From Roseivivax sp. GX 12232 (lineage in GTDB: Bacteria > Pseudomonadota > Alphaproteobacteria > Rhodobacterales > Rhodobacteraceae): a stretch of DNA of 64,000 nucleotides. Shown here in pieces: positions 13,210 through 21,898 of the stretch. The DNA lies in assembly GCF_021272185.1 (NCBI RefSeq), contig NZ_JAJSEC010000008.1:62001-126000 (forward strand), written 5' to 3'. Position 1 is the first letter of the stretch, and the number at the start of each line of letters is the position of its first letter. The notes beneath the pieces are model-generated. The model was not told where the DNA came from, ran no database searches, and saw nothing but the letters and a program-made list of their open reading frames with translations. Position numbers and translations under genes: made by a program.

Positions 13210-13234
13210 CGACAGGTAATGTCGTTTTCCGACA
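13210..13234. promoter_or_regulatory. triple CGACA half-site array upstream of the betaine operon
   Basis: Three 5-base half-sites alternate in orientation at exactly 10-base spacing: CGACA (13210-13214), TGTCG (13220-13224), CGACA (13230-13234), each separated by 5 bases. They lie about 130 bases before the transporter start, on one face of the helix. This looks like an operator for a dimeric regulator; which one is unknown. The rest of the 336-base gap (13030-13365) shows an A/T-richer patch near 13136-13170 and nothing else I can name. Confidence 0.5.
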
Positions 13235-13365
13235 ATTCACCCCTTTTTTCGGCGGAAATCCACCGATACCTTCGACGCTTGGACGGTCCCGCGGACCGCC
13301 CCAGCGGCGGTTTCGCGGACCCGGATGAACGCACAAGCAACGCACAAGCAAAGATCAGGGAAACC

Positions 13366-14334
13366 ATGAACAAACTTGCCTATACCTCCGCCGCGCTGGC
13401 GCTCTTCGCAGCCCCGGCGCTCGCTCAGGAAGAGTGCGGCCAGGTGTCGATCACCGAAATGAACTGGGCCTCGGCCTCGGTCGTGACCAATGTCGCCTCC
13501 TTCATCATGCAGCAGGGCTACGGCTGCGAAGTGCAGGTCGTGCCCTCCGACACCGTGCCCGCGATCACCTCGCTGGTGGAGAACGGCGAGCCCGACATCG
13601 TGACCGAGCTCTGGACCAACTCAACGGGCGAAGCCTACCGCAAGCTGGTCGAGGAAGGCCGCGTCCAGGAGCTGGGCGACGTGCTGCAGCCCGGCGGCGT
13701 CGAGGGCTGGTGGGTCCCGGCCTACCTGGTCGAGGAACACCCCGAGCTGAAGACTATCGACGGCGTGCTGGCCAACCCCGAGCTGGTCGGCGGCATGTTC
13801 CACAACTGCCCCGAGGGCTGGGGCTGCCGGATCACCAACGACAACCTGATCCCGGCCTTCGGCGTCGAGGAATCGGGCCTCGAGGTCTTCAACCACGGCT
13901 CCGGCGAGACGCTGGCGACCTCCATGGCCTCGGCCTTCGAGAACGAGGAACCCTGGTTCGGCTACTACTGGGCGCCGACCGCGCTTCTGGGCTCCTATGA
14001 CATGGTCTCCGTGGACATGGGCCCCTACAACGAGGCCGAGCACAAGAAGGCCACCCAGAAGGACGCGACCGACGTGGGCAAGACCTCCTACCCGGCCGCC
14101 CCGGTGAAGACCGCGGTCGTCTCGACCTTCGCCGAGGAGCACCCGGACCTGACCGAGTTCCTCGCCACCATGACCTTCCCGACCGACGTGATGAACTCGG
14201 TCCTGGGCTGGATGGACGAGAACTCCGCCTCCGCCGAGGAAGGCGCGGTCTACTTCCTGACCACCTACCAGGACATCTGGACCGAGTGGCTGAACGACAG
14301 CGCGACCGAGAACCTGCAGGCCGTCCTGCAGTAA
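13366..14334 (+). CDS. glycine betaine/proline-type ABC transporter substrate-binding protein
   Basis: The 322-residue periplasmic protein begins with a Sec signal peptide (NKLAYTSAALALFAAPALA, cleavage after ALA-Q). It has the OpuAC/ProX fold: MNWASASVVTNV after the first strand, then PDIVTELWTNS, EGWWVPAYLVEEHPEL, the tryptophan/aspartate-rich GYYWAPTALLGSYDM and a C-terminal DIWTEWL. The aromatic residues suit a quaternary-amine binding box. It is the first gene of an operon with the permease and ATPase. A hairpin with a T-rich tail between it and the permease gene would give more binding protein than membrane parts. The ligand is likely glycine betaine or a relative, not proven. Confidence 0.88.
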   Translation: MNKLAYTSAALALFAAPALAQEECGQVSITEMNWASASVVTNVASFIMQQGYGCEVQVVPSDTVPAITSLVENGEPDIVTELWTNSTGEAYRKLVEEGRVQELGDVLQPGGVEGWWVPAYLVEEHPELKTIDGVLANPELVGGMFHNCPEGWGCRITNDNLIPAFGVEESGLEVFNHGSGETLATSMASAFENEEPWFGYYWAPTALLGSYDMVSVDMGPYNEAEHKKATQKDATDVGKTSYPAAPVKTAVVSTFAEEHPDLTEFLATMTFPTDVMNSVLGWMDENSASAEEGAVYFLTTYQDIWTEWLNDSATENLQAVLQ

Positions 14335-14354
14335 GGCGCGTCACGCAGTCTTGC

Positions 14355-14388
14355 CGGCGGGGCAGCTTAGCGCTGCCTCGCCGCTTTT
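14355..14388 (+). terminator. hairpin between binding-protein and permease genes (partial terminator/processing stem)
   Basis: Arms at 14355-14366 and 14372-14383 pair over 12 positions with one G-T wobble, closed by the loop TTAGC, and are followed by TTTTGTTTT. It sits 20 bases after the binding-protein stop and inside the operon, so it probably attenuates transcription or protects the upstream mRNA rather than ending the operon. Confidence 0.75.
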
Positions 14389-14449
14389 GTTTTACGCCCG
14401 GGGGTCCGCGCGGTCCCGGGGCCAAGGATACAAACTAGGGAACACGACC

Positions 14450-15484
14450 ATGGCGACCTACGACTGGGTGTTCAACACACTGGGGCTCCGCGATTGGTGC
14501 GACGGAAGCGGCGGCGGCGGCGCGCCGATGTCGATGTCGGACCTGATGAACAAGGCCAAGGGTGACGCGCCCGAGGTCTCGATCTGGGACACGCCCTTCC
14601 CCTCGATGGATGCACTGAACGATTCCTGCGAGGCCTTCCCGCAGTCCCGCGAGGTGACCAAGGGGCTCGAGCAGGGCTTCCTCGGCATCAAGGACGCGCT
14701 CTCGCTGGTGCTCGATCCGATCACCCAGCCACTGAGCTGGGCGCTGGAATACGCCCTCTGGGCCTTCCAGGGCATCCCGTGGTGGATCATGATCCCCTTC
14801 CTGGCGCTGGTGATCCGGCTGATCAGCCGCTCCTGGGGGCTGACCGCCTTCGTCGCCGGCTCCTTCGCCGCCATGGCCTTCATCGACTATTACGACTACG
14901 CCATGCAGACGCTGGCGGTGATCTTCGTCTGCGCCTTCATCTGCGTGCTCCTCGGTGTGCCCATCGGCATCGCCATGTCGCGTTCGGACCGGCTGCAGGC
15001 GGGCATGATCCCGGTTCTGGACATGCTCCAGACGCTGCCGCCCTTCGTCTATCTGATCCCGCTGATCTTCCTGTTCTCGGTGACCGAGCCGAAACTCTAC
15101 GGCATCGCGATCATCCTCTATGCCATCGTGCCGGTGATCCGCCTGACCAACCTCGGCATCCGGCTTGTCGACAAGGAGGTGATCGAGGCCGCGGACGCCT
15201 TCGGCATGACCAAGCGGCAGAAGCTCTACGGCGTGCAGATCCCGCTGGCGCTGCCCAACATCATGGCCGGCGTGAACCAGACGATCATGATGTCGCTCGC
15301 CATGGTGGTGATCGCCTCGCTGGTCTCGGCGCCGGGTCTCGGCGTGCTCGTCCTGCGCGGCATCCGCAACCTCGAGCTGGGCGTGGGCCTGGTCTCGGGC
15401 CTGGGCATCGTGCTGCTCGCGGTCATCCTCGACCGCTCCACCAAGGCGGCGCTGGCGCGCGTCAACGCCGCGCAGAAGCATTGA
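14450..15484 (+). CDS. glycine betaine/proline-type ABC transporter permease
   Basis: The 344-residue inner-membrane protein has a hydrophilic, Gly/Asp-rich N-terminal tail of about 95 residues, as in ProW, then about six to seven membrane segments from about 100 on. The EAA loop that contacts the ATPase is DKEVIEAADAFGMTKRQKLYGVQIPLALPNIMAG. It forms the membrane channel with the ATPase encoded 12 bases downstream. The start is ATG 14450. Confidence 0.9.
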   Translation: MATYDWVFNTLGLRDWCDGSGGGGAPMSMSDLMNKAKGDAPEVSIWDTPFPSMDALNDSCEAFPQSREVTKGLEQGFLGIKDALSLVLDPITQPLSWALEYALWAFQGIPWWIMIPFLALVIRLISRSWGLTAFVAGSFAAMAFIDYYDYAMQTLAVIFVCAFICVLLGVPIGIAMSRSDRLQAGMIPVLDMLQTLPPFVYLIPLIFLFSVTEPKLYGIAIILYAIVPVIRLTNLGIRLVDKEVIEAADAFGMTKRQKLYGVQIPLALPNIMAGVNQTIMMSLAMVVIASLVSAPGLGVLVLRGIRNLELGVGLVSGLGIVLLAVILDRSTKAALARVNAAQKH

Positions 15485-15496
15485 GGAGGACCGGAC

Positions 15497-16555
15497 ATGG
15501 CTGATCCCAAGATTTCGATCCGCAAGCTCTACAAGATCTTCGGCACCGACCCGCAGGAGGCCCTGCGCCACGCCAAGGACGGGATGCACAAGGCCGAGCT
15601 GCTCGACCAGCACCGGCACGTGTTGGGCCTGCGCGACATCAACGTCGACATGCAGGCCGGCGAGATCACCGTCATCATGGGCCTTTCGGGCTCGGGCAAG
15701 TCGACGCTGATCCGGCACCTGAACCGGCTGATCGAGCCCACCGACGGCGAGGTCTGGGTCGATGGCTCGGACATCATGACCTACTCCGAGGCCAAGCTGC
15801 GCGAGATGCGCCGCAAGAAGATGTCCATGGTGTTCCAGAAGTTCGCGCTTCTGCCGCACCGCACGGTGCTGGAGAACGCCGCGACGCCGATGATCGTCGA
15901 CGGGGCGCCGCGCGCCGACTGGGAGGCCGAGGCCACCAAGTGGCTCGACCGCGTCGGGCTCGAGGGCCAGGGGCCGCAGTTCCCCCACCAGCTCTCGGGC
16001 GGCATGCAGCAGCGCGTGGGCATCGCCCGGGCGCTGACCTCGAACTCCGACATCATGCTGATGGACGAGGCCTTCTCGGCGCTGGACCCGCTGATCCGCA
16101 CGGACATGCAGGACCTGCTGATCGAGCTGCAGCGCGAGCTGCAGAAGACCGTGGTCTTCATCACCCACGACCTCGACGAGGCGCTGAAGCTGGCCGATCA
16201 CCTGGTGATCCTGAAGGACGGCGAGGTGGTGCAGCAGGGCGAGCCGCAGCACATCCTGATGCATCCCAACGATCCCTACATCGTGGACTTCATCTCGGAC
16301 ATCAATCGCGCCCGGGTGCTGCGCGCCCGCACGGTAATGCAGGAGACCGAGGCCGACCCCGGCAATGCCGACGGCGAGGTCGACGAGAACGACACGCTGG
16401 AAAGCGTGATCGCCAAGGCTGAGGGCAATGCCGACCTGACCTACCGCGTGACCCGCGAGGGCCGGCAGACCGGCGTCCTGCCGATGCGCGACGTGGTCAC
16501 CGCGCTGGTGCCGACGGAAGCCTCCGACGACGGGGGCATCCGGAAGGCCTCGTGA
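15497..16555 (+). CDS. glycine betaine/proline-type ABC transporter ATP-binding protein
   Basis: The 352-residue ATPase is of the ProV/OpuAA type. An N-terminal extension with LYKIFGTDPQEALRHAKDGM is characteristic of this family. Walker A is GLSGSGKST (62-70), the signature is LSGGMQQRVGIARAL, Walker B is IMLMDEAFSALDP and the switch His is in FITHDLDEAL. Residues after about 285 form a reduced, single CBS-like tail rather than a full tandem CBS module, which in OpuA senses ionic strength. AGGAGGA lies seven bases before ATG 15497. The operon ends at a terminator 48 bases downstream. Confidence 0.92.
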   Translation: MADPKISIRKLYKIFGTDPQEALRHAKDGMHKAELLDQHRHVLGLRDINVDMQAGEITVIMGLSGSGKSTLIRHLNRLIEPTDGEVWVDGSDIMTYSEAKLREMRRKKMSMVFQKFALLPHRTVLENAATPMIVDGAPRADWEAEATKWLDRVGLEGQGPQFPHQLSGGMQQRVGIARALTSNSDIMLMDEAFSALDPLIRTDMQDLLIELQRELQKTVVFITHDLDEALKLADHLVILKDGEVVQQGEPQHILMHPNDPYIVDFISDINRARVLRARTVMQETEADPGNADGEVDENDTLESVIAKAEGNADLTYRVTREGRQTGVLPMRDVVTALVPTEASDDGGIRKAS

Positions 16556-16597
16556 TCGGGGCTGAGGCCGGGTGGGTTTTGGCCTGCCTGGTGGAGA

Positions 16598-16724
16598 GTG
16601 AGGGGGCCGTCGCGCGGAGGTGCGGCGGCCCTTTTCGTTTGGGCGCGCGTGGGGGGCGGCGTGGGACTGCCCGGTAGTGACTGAGAGCGCCGTCGCGCGG
16701 AAGTGCGGCGGCCTTGTTCGTTTG
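16598..16724 (+). repeat. tandem duplication of the terminator segment (period 83)
   Basis: The block CCGTCGCGCGGARGTGCGGCGG followed by CC-TTG/TTT-TCGTTTGGG occurs at about 16607 and again at about 16690. The second unit has lost the perfect outer stem and part of the T-run (GCCTTGTTCG), so it is probably a decayed duplicate. It fills the start of an 851-base gap before the reductase gene. Confidence 0.75.
16604..16636 (+). terminator. rho-independent terminator of the betaine transporter operon
   Basis: GGGCCGTCGC (16604-16613) pairs with GCGGCGGCCC (16622-16631) with one wobble, followed by TTTTCGTTT. A second, decayed copy of the same hairpin lies 83 bases downstream. Confidence 0.85.
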
Positions 16725-16845
16725 GGGGGCGTATATGTGTGCCGCGTGGGCCTGCGCGGCGCGACAGCGCGGAAAGCGTCACCGCCTCCACTCCCAGTCC
16801 TCACCTCCCAAATCGCCCCCTCCCCGCTCAAAGCTCTCGCCCCAG

Positions 16846-17009
16846 AGGGCGCGCACCGGACCGGGGGCCGGCGCTGCCGACCTCCGAGCGAGGCGCTTTA
16901 TCCCAGCAAGGTTAGGACTAGCGATGAACTAAGCGCGTCGCCCACAAGAGCGCCGGCCCAAGGGGCCGGTCCGGCGCGCGCCCGGCACCTTCGGTGCTAT
17001 TCGGGCGCT
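16846..17009 (-). repeat. dispersed structured repeat, copy B
   Basis: About 164 bases, in reverse orientation relative to copies A, D and E. Read on the minus strand it gives CGCCCGAATAGCACC-GAA-GGTGC, the long arm GGGCGCGCGCCGGACCGG, the hairpin CCGGCCC-CTT-GGGCCGG, the inner stretch CCTTGCTGGGATAAAGCGCC, and the closing arm CCGGTCCGGTGCGCGCCC. It is followed 157 bases later by copy C in the same orientation. Confidence 0.85.
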
Positions 17010-17166
17010 AGGGGGTGCGCTTTTGGTAAATGATTGGCGTGAGATGCGATGGAGGATGGGAAAAGCCTCCGCGCGGCGCGACGGCTGGAGGGGAGTGACG
17101 TGCCTGCTGTGCAGCGTGCTCGCGGTCCAGCCCGCACTCATCGACGGTTGCCACGCAGCATACCAA

Positions 17167-17332
17167 AGGGCGCGCGCCGGACCGGGGGCCGGCGCTGCCG
17201 ACCTCCGAGCGAGGCGCTTTATCCTCGCAAGGTCAGGACTAGCGATCAGCTAGGCACGCCATCCCAAGGAGCGCCGGCCCAAGGGGCCGGTCCGGCGCGC
17301 GCCCGGCATCTTCGATGCTATTCGGGCGCAAG
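17167..17332 (-). repeat. dispersed structured repeat, copy C
   Basis: About 166 bases, same orientation as copy B. The small hairpin is GCATC-GAA-GATGC here, against GCACC-GAA-GGTGC in copies B and E: both sides of one base pair have changed together. Arms, central hairpin and the GGATAAAGCGCC core are conserved. Between copies B and C (17010-17166) I see no gene. Confidence 0.85.
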
Positions 17333-17406
17333 GAGGTGCGAGGGGTGATGGGGTTGGTGCTTTGGGCTGTCTAGGTGGGCCAGCCAGCCCCCGCCCCCCC
17401 CAACTC

Positions 17407-18483
17407 TCAAACCCGCGTGAAATACCCCTCCTCGATCATGTAATCGAACATCTCCCGCATCGACTGGCCGAGCGGGCGGTAGCTCACGCCGAGCGCCTGG
17501 CGGCTCTTGGAGTTGTCCGCCCGGAAGGGCACGCCGACGTTGCGCGCGACGTAGCCGCGCTCGAGGCCCGCCTTGGGCGCGATCAGCCAGACCAGCCATT
17601 TCGGCGCGGCGCTGCCGGGCAGCGGGAAGCGGTCGCCGAACTCCCCGACCAGCTCCTGCGAGGCGGCGTAAAGATCGGTGTCATGACCCGAGGTGATGTG
17701 GCGCCCCTGGGCCTCGGGCAGGAAGCCGGCGGCGATATGGGCGTCGGCCACGTCGCGCACGTCGACCATGCCGATCCCGAGCCGCGGCGCGCCCTGTTTG
17801 AACTCGCCGGTGCCGAGACGCTCCATGATGGTGAAGCTCTCCGAGGTCGGCTTGCCGCCAATCGCGGGGCCGATCACCAGGCTGGGGTTCACCGTGACCA
17901 GCCGCCAGCCATCCTGGCTTTCGGCGATGGCCCAGGCCTCGCGCTCGGCCACGGTCTTGGAATAATTGTAGGGCTGATACTCGAGCGAGGCGCTGGTGTT
18001 CCAGACATCCTCGGTTAGCACCCCGCCCGGGGCCGCGGCGCATTCGCTGTTGTCGGTGTAGATCGCCGCGCAGGAGGAGGTCACCACCACGCGGGTCACG
18101 CTCTCGGTCTTGGCGGCCTCGGTCAGCACGTTGCGGGTGCCCTCGAGCGCGGGATCGACGAGGTCGCGCTGGGGATCCTCGAAATCCGAGGTGAAGGGCG
18201 AGGCGGTGTGGAAGACCACGCCGCAGCCCGCCATGGCCTCGGCATAAGAGCCGTCCTCAAGGAGATCGGCCTTGAAGTAGCGGATCGTGCCCGGGGAATC
18301 CTCGGCCAGGGCGTCGAGGTGGCGGGTCTTCTCGGCCCGCTCGGGGTCGCGGATCGGGGCATGCACGGTGGCGCCGGCCTGCAGGAGGCGCTGGACGATC
18401 CAGCCGGCCACATAGCCGGTGGCGCCGGTCACCAGCACGGGTTTTTCGGTGTCGATCACGGGGTCGCGCTGCGTCTCGCTCAT
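17407..18483 (-). CDS. NAD(P)-dependent epimerase/reductase of the dihydroflavonol-4-reductase type
   Basis: The 358-residue extended short-chain dehydrogenase has the Rossmann motif VTGATGYVAG near the N-terminus, the conserved FHTASPFTSDFEDP, a Ser/Thr site in VVTSSCAAIY and the catalytic YNYSK. These features fit the aldehyde/ketone reductase branch related to dihydroflavonol-4-reductase. ATG 18483 is chosen because AAAGGA precedes it by seven bases; the frame extends upstream without family-like sequence. The gene stands alone. Its physiological substrate is unknown; reduction of small aldehydes is a typical activity in this group. Confidence 0.82.
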   Translation of the reverse strand: MSETQRDPVIDTEKPVLVTGATGYVAGWIVQRLLQAGATVHAPIRDPERAEKTRHLDALAEDSPGTIRYFKADLLEDGSYAEAMAGCGVVFHTASPFTSDFEDPQRDLVDPALEGTRNVLTEAAKTESVTRVVVTSSCAAIYTDNSECAAAPGGVLTEDVWNTSASLEYQPYNYSKTVAEREAWAIAESQDGWRLVTVNPSLVIGPAIGGKPTSESFTIMERLGTGEFKQGAPRLGIGMVDVRDVADAHIAAGFLPEAQGRHITSGHDTDLYAASQELVGEFGDRFPLPGSAAPKWLVWLIAPKAGLERGYVARNVGVPFRADNSKSRQALGVSYRPLGQSMREMFDYMIEEGYFTRV

Positions 18484-18749
18484 GGGGTGTCCTTTGATTG
18501 GCTGAGGGCCGGAGCGGCTCCGGCGCAGGGGGGCTTTCAGACCGAGCGCAAAGCGCGGGCCCCGGGTTCCGCGCAATCGGCCGCGCGGGCGATCACAGAG
18601 CCGCGTGCGGCCCTGCCCTCGGGCCCCTCACAACCGCCCCGCGACAGCCCCGAAACCGGCCCCCACGTCAGCCCAGAAGTGATCGCGCCGCGATAGGCGC
18701 GCCTGCCCTGAGGTGCTAGGCTTTTGCCAAACCCACGGAGGGATCACGG

Positions 18750-19211
18750 ATGAAACTCACGGTGAACGGCACCGAGCACGAGGTCGACGTCGAGGACGAC
18801 ATGCCCCTGCTCTGGGTGCTGCGCGACGAACTCGACATCAAGGGCGTGAAATACGGCTGCGGCATCGCCCAATGCGGCGCCTGCACGGTGCATCTCGACG
18901 GGGTGGCCGTGCGCAGCTGCCAGATCCCCGCGGGCAGCCTCGCGGGCTCGGAGGTGACCACCATCGAGGGGCTCGGCACGCCCGAGGCGCTGCATGCCCT
19001 ACAAGCCGCCTGGATCGACCACCAGGTCGCGCAATGCGGCTACTGCCAGTCGGGCCAGATCATGCAGGCCGCCGATCTGCTCTCGCAGGTGCCCGAGCCG
19101 ACCGACGCCGACATCGACGATTTCATGGGCGGCAACCTCTGCCGCTGCGGCACTTATGTCCGCATCCGCGCCGCGATCCACAGCGCCGCCCTCAAGATGA
19201 AGGAGGCCTGA
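18750..19211 (+). CDS. iorA: isoquinoline 1-oxidoreductase-like 2Fe-2S subunit (IorA-type)
   Basis: The 153-residue small subunit of a xanthine-oxidase-family molybdoenzyme carries two 2Fe-2S clusters. The plant-ferredoxin-type domain binds through Cys37, Cys42, Cys45 and Cys57 ([16 protein letters not shown]...SC). The helical domain binds through Cys96, Cys99, Cys131 and Cys133 (QCGYCQSGQ and [12 protein letters not shown]). It passes electrons from the molybdenum site to an acceptor. Its stop is followed one base later by the large-subunit gene. Members of this family act on N-heterocycles or aldehydes; the substrate here is unknown. Confidence 0.88.
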   Translation: MKLTVNGTEHEVDVEDDMPLLWVLRDELDIKGVKYGCGIAQCGACTVHLDGVAVRSCQIPAGSLAGSEVTTIEGLGTPEALHALQAAWIDHQVAQCGYCQSGQIMQAADLLSQVPEPTDADIDDFMGGNLCRCGTYVRIRAAIHSAALKMKEA

Positions 19212-19212
19212 G

Positions 19213-21453
19213 ATGAGCCGCATCGGAACCATCGCGCGGCGCAGCTTCCTGGTCGGCGGCCTTGTGGTCGCGGGCGGCGTCGCCTTCGGCACCTATACCG
19301 TCCGCAAGCCCCATGCGAACCCGCTAAAGCCCGCCCCCAAGGGCAGCGCCGCGCTCACGCCCTACGTGCGCATCGACGCCGAGGGCGTGACGCTCATCAC
19401 GCCGCGCGCCGACAAGGGCCAGGGCGTCTACCACGTTCAGGCCGCGCTCATCGCCGAGGAACTGGACGTGGCGCTCGAGGATGTGCGGATCGACCCCGGC
19501 CCGCCCGCGCCCGCCTATTGGAACACCGCGCTGGCCGCCGAGGCCTCGGAATTCCTAGTGCCCGCCCAAGGCGCCATGCGCAGCATGACCGAAGGCGCGT
19601 TCAACGGCGTGATGAAGGTCATGGGCATGCAGATCACCGGTGGCTCGACCACCGTGGCCGACGGGTTCGACAAGCTGCGCGCCGCGGGCGCCTCGGCCCG
19701 CGAGACGCTGAAGCTCGCCGCCGCGCGCCGCAGCGGCGCGGATGTGACCAGCCTCAGGACCGAGAACGGCGCGGTCGTCCTGCCCGACGGCAGCCGCCTG
19801 GCCTACACCGACCTCGCCACCGACCTGCAGGACATCGAGGTGGTGCAGGACGTGCCGCTTCGCGCCCCCGAGGACTGGCGCTACATCGGCCACGAGATGC
19901 AGCGGCTCGACATCGTCGCGAAAAGCACCGGCACCCAGCGCTACGGCATCGACGCCGAGATCCCCGGCATGGTCCACGCCACGGTGCTCTTGAACCCCGC
20001 CCAGGGCGGCGCGCGCGAGGATTTCGACGCCGCCGAGGCGCTGAAGATGCGCGGCGTGACCGACATCGTGCCGATCACCGGCGGGCTCGGCATCGTCGCC
20101 GACAACACTTGGCGCGCCTTCCAGGCCGCCCGGGCGATCCGCGCCGACTGGGGTCCGCCCGCCTATCCGCTCGAACAGGAGGACCACTGGGCGGCGCTCT
20201 CGGCCTCCTTCACCGAAGAGGCGCTCGACAGCCGCAAGCGCGACGACGGCGATGTGACCGCGGCCCTGGCCGAGACCACCCCCGTCGAGGCCGAATACCG
20301 CGCGCCCTATCTCGCCCATGCCCCGCTCGAGCCGATCTCGGCGGTGGTCAAGATCGATGCCCAGGGCGCCGAGGTCTGGACCGGCACCCAGATCCCGCGC
20401 TTCGTGCAGAACAACGTCGCGCGGCTCGCCGGGATCGACCCCGACCAGGTCCGGCTGCATGTCGCCATGATGGGCGGCTCCTTCGGCCACCGGCTCGAGG
20501 ACGAGGTGGTCAAACACGCCACCGAGATCGCCCTGCAGATGCCCGGCACGCCGGTCAAGCTGACCTATTCGCGCGAAGAGGACATGATCCACGACTTCCC
20601 CCGCGCCATCGCCATGGCCCGGCTCAAGGGCAGCGTCCGCGACGGGCGGGTCGAGGCCATGGATCTCGGCATCGCCCAGCCCTCGGTCATGGCCTCGCAG
20701 ATGGGCCGCCAGGGGCTCTCGGCCCCAGGTCCCGACAGCCAGATCGTCGCCGGCGCCTTCGAGCAGCCCTTCGCCCTGCCGCACCAGCGGATCTCGGGCT
20801 ACCGGACCGAAGGTCTGGCGCCGGTCTCCTCCTGGCGTTCGGTCGGGGCCTCGGCCAACGGGTTTTTCTACAATGCCGCGCTCGACGAGCTGATCCATGC
20901 CGCCGGCACCGATCCGTTTGAGGAGCGTTTGCGGCTGGCCTCGGACCCGCTCGCCCGCGCGGTGCTCGAGGCGGTGGGCGAGATGTCGGACTGGTCCGGC
21001 CCCGCGCCCCGGCCGGGCGTCGGCCGCGGCGTGGCCTTCGTGAAGAGCTTCGGCGTGCCCACCGCCGAAGTGATCGAGGTCGAGGACAGCGAGGACGGGC
21101 TGCGCCTCACCCGCGCCTGGATCGCCGCCGAGGTCGGCCGCGTGATCGACCCGGTGAACTTCGAGAACCTCTGCCAGGGCGGCATGATCTGGGCGCTCGG
21201 CCACGCGATGAACTGCGAGGTGACCTTCTCGGGGGGCGTTGCGGGCCCGGACAACTACTACGCCCATTCCGGCATGCGGATCTGGCAGGCCCCGGAGATC
21301 GCGGTGCGCGGGCTCGAGAACGGCGACCGGGTTCTGGGCATCGGCGAACCCCCGGTGCCCCCCGCCGCGCCCGCCCTCGCCGGCGCGATCTTCGCTGCGA
21401 CCGGCACGCGGCTCAGAGAGATGCCCTTCGAGAAATTCGTCCGCTTCGCGTGA
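19213..21453 (+). CDS. iorB: molybdopterin-binding large subunit (IorB-type aldehyde/N-heterocycle oxidoreductase)
   Basis: The 746-residue catalytic subunit starts with a twin-arginine signal (ARRSFLVGGLVVAGGVAFG), so the enzyme is exported folded with its cofactor. Molybdopterin-binding blocks visible include TPRADKGQGVYHVQAALIAEE, YRAPYLAHAPLEPISAVV, MMGGSFGHRLEDE and WRSVGASANGFFYNAALDEL. The catalytic Glu lies in GIGEPPVPPAAPALAGA near the C-terminus. The single-chain arrangement without a FAD subunit is that of isoquinoline oxidoreductase and related periplasmic aldehyde dehydrogenases, which use a cytochrome or quinone acceptor. It is translated right after the 2Fe-2S subunit. Confidence 0.88.
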   Translation: MSRIGTIARRSFLVGGLVVAGGVAFGTYTVRKPHANPLKPAPKGSAALTPYVRIDAEGVTLITPRADKGQGVYHVQAALIAEELDVALEDVRIDPGPPAPAYWNTALAAEASEFLVPAQGAMRSMTEGAFNGVMKVMGMQITGGSTTVADGFDKLRAAGASARETLKLAAARRSGADVTSLRTENGAVVLPDGSRLAYTDLATDLQDIEVVQDVPLRAPEDWRYIGHEMQRLDIVAKSTGTQRYGIDAEIPGMVHATVLLNPAQGGAREDFDAAEALKMRGVTDIVPITGGLGIVADNTWRAFQAARAIRADWGPPAYPLEQEDHWAALSASFTEEALDSRKRDDGDVTAALAETTPVEAEYRAPYLAHAPLEPISAVVKIDAQGAEVWTGTQIPRFVQNNVARLAGIDPDQVRLHVAMMGGSFGHRLEDEVVKHATEIALQMPGTPVKLTYSREEDMIHDFPRAIAMARLKGSVRDGRVEAMDLGIAQPSVMASQMGRQGLSAPGPDSQIVAGAFEQPFALPHQRISGYRTEGLAPVSSWRSVGASANGFFYNAALDELIHAAGTDPFEERLRLASDPLARAVLEAVGEMSDWSGPAPRPGVGRGVAFVKSFGVPTAEVIEVEDSEDGLRLTRAWIAAEVGRVIDPVNFENLCQGGMIWALGHAMNCEVTFSGGVAGPDNYYAHSGMRIWQAPEIAVRGLENGDRVLGIGEPPVPPAAPALAGAIFAATGTRLREMPFEKFVRFA

Positions 21454-21464
21454 TGAGGGGGAAG

Positions 21465-21898
21465 GCCGGGGGCGCTGCCCCCGGACCCCCGGAGTGTATC
21501 TGGCCCAGTCATTGGGGGCTTGGGTTGGTGTGGCGCGTCGGGCCTGAGCGGGCCTTGTTGCGGGTTTGGTTCTCCGGGGGGCGCGGTGCGCTTGTGGCGC
21601 GGGCGGTCGGGGGCTCTGCCCCCGGAGCCCCCGGAGTATTTTGGGCCCGGTCAGGCCTGGGGGTGATGGTGCGGGGTGGCTGGTGTGGCGCTCCGGGCCC
21701 GAGGGGGCCTTTTGCGGGTTTGGGTCTCCGGTGGGCGCGGTGCGCTTGTGGCGTGGCGGGTCGGGGGTTCTGCCCCCGGAGCCCCCGGGAGTATTTTGGG
21801 CCCGGTCAGGCCTGGGGCTGGTGGTGCGGGGTGGCCGGTGTGGCGCTCCGGGCCCGAGGGGGGCCCGTTGCGATGGGGCGTTTTAGGGGGTGACGGCG
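21465..21898 (+). repeat. three tandem degenerate units of about 141-154 bp before glpK
   Basis: Units begin near 21465, 21606 and 21760. Each opens with a GGGGGC(T)-CTGCCCCCGGA hairpin-like block, then CCCCCGGAGTATTTTGGGCCC (units 2 and 3), GGTCAGGCCTGGGG, a GGTGTGGCGCTCCGGGCC stretch and GCGCGGTGCGCTTGTGGCG (units 1 and 2). Units 2 and 3 are nearly identical; unit 1 is more diverged. They fill the 564-base gap between the molybdoenzyme and glpK. Similar GC-rich 'CCCCCGGAGTATTT' elements are common downstream of genes in Rhodobacterales. No protein is evident. Confidence 0.78.

Noticed and set aside
16703-17348. Open frames across repeat copies B and C with similar translations ([18 protein letters not shown])
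   Set aside because: The similarity comes from the shared DNA repeat, the frames end at different places, and other copies break them. It is non-coding structure rather than a protein family.
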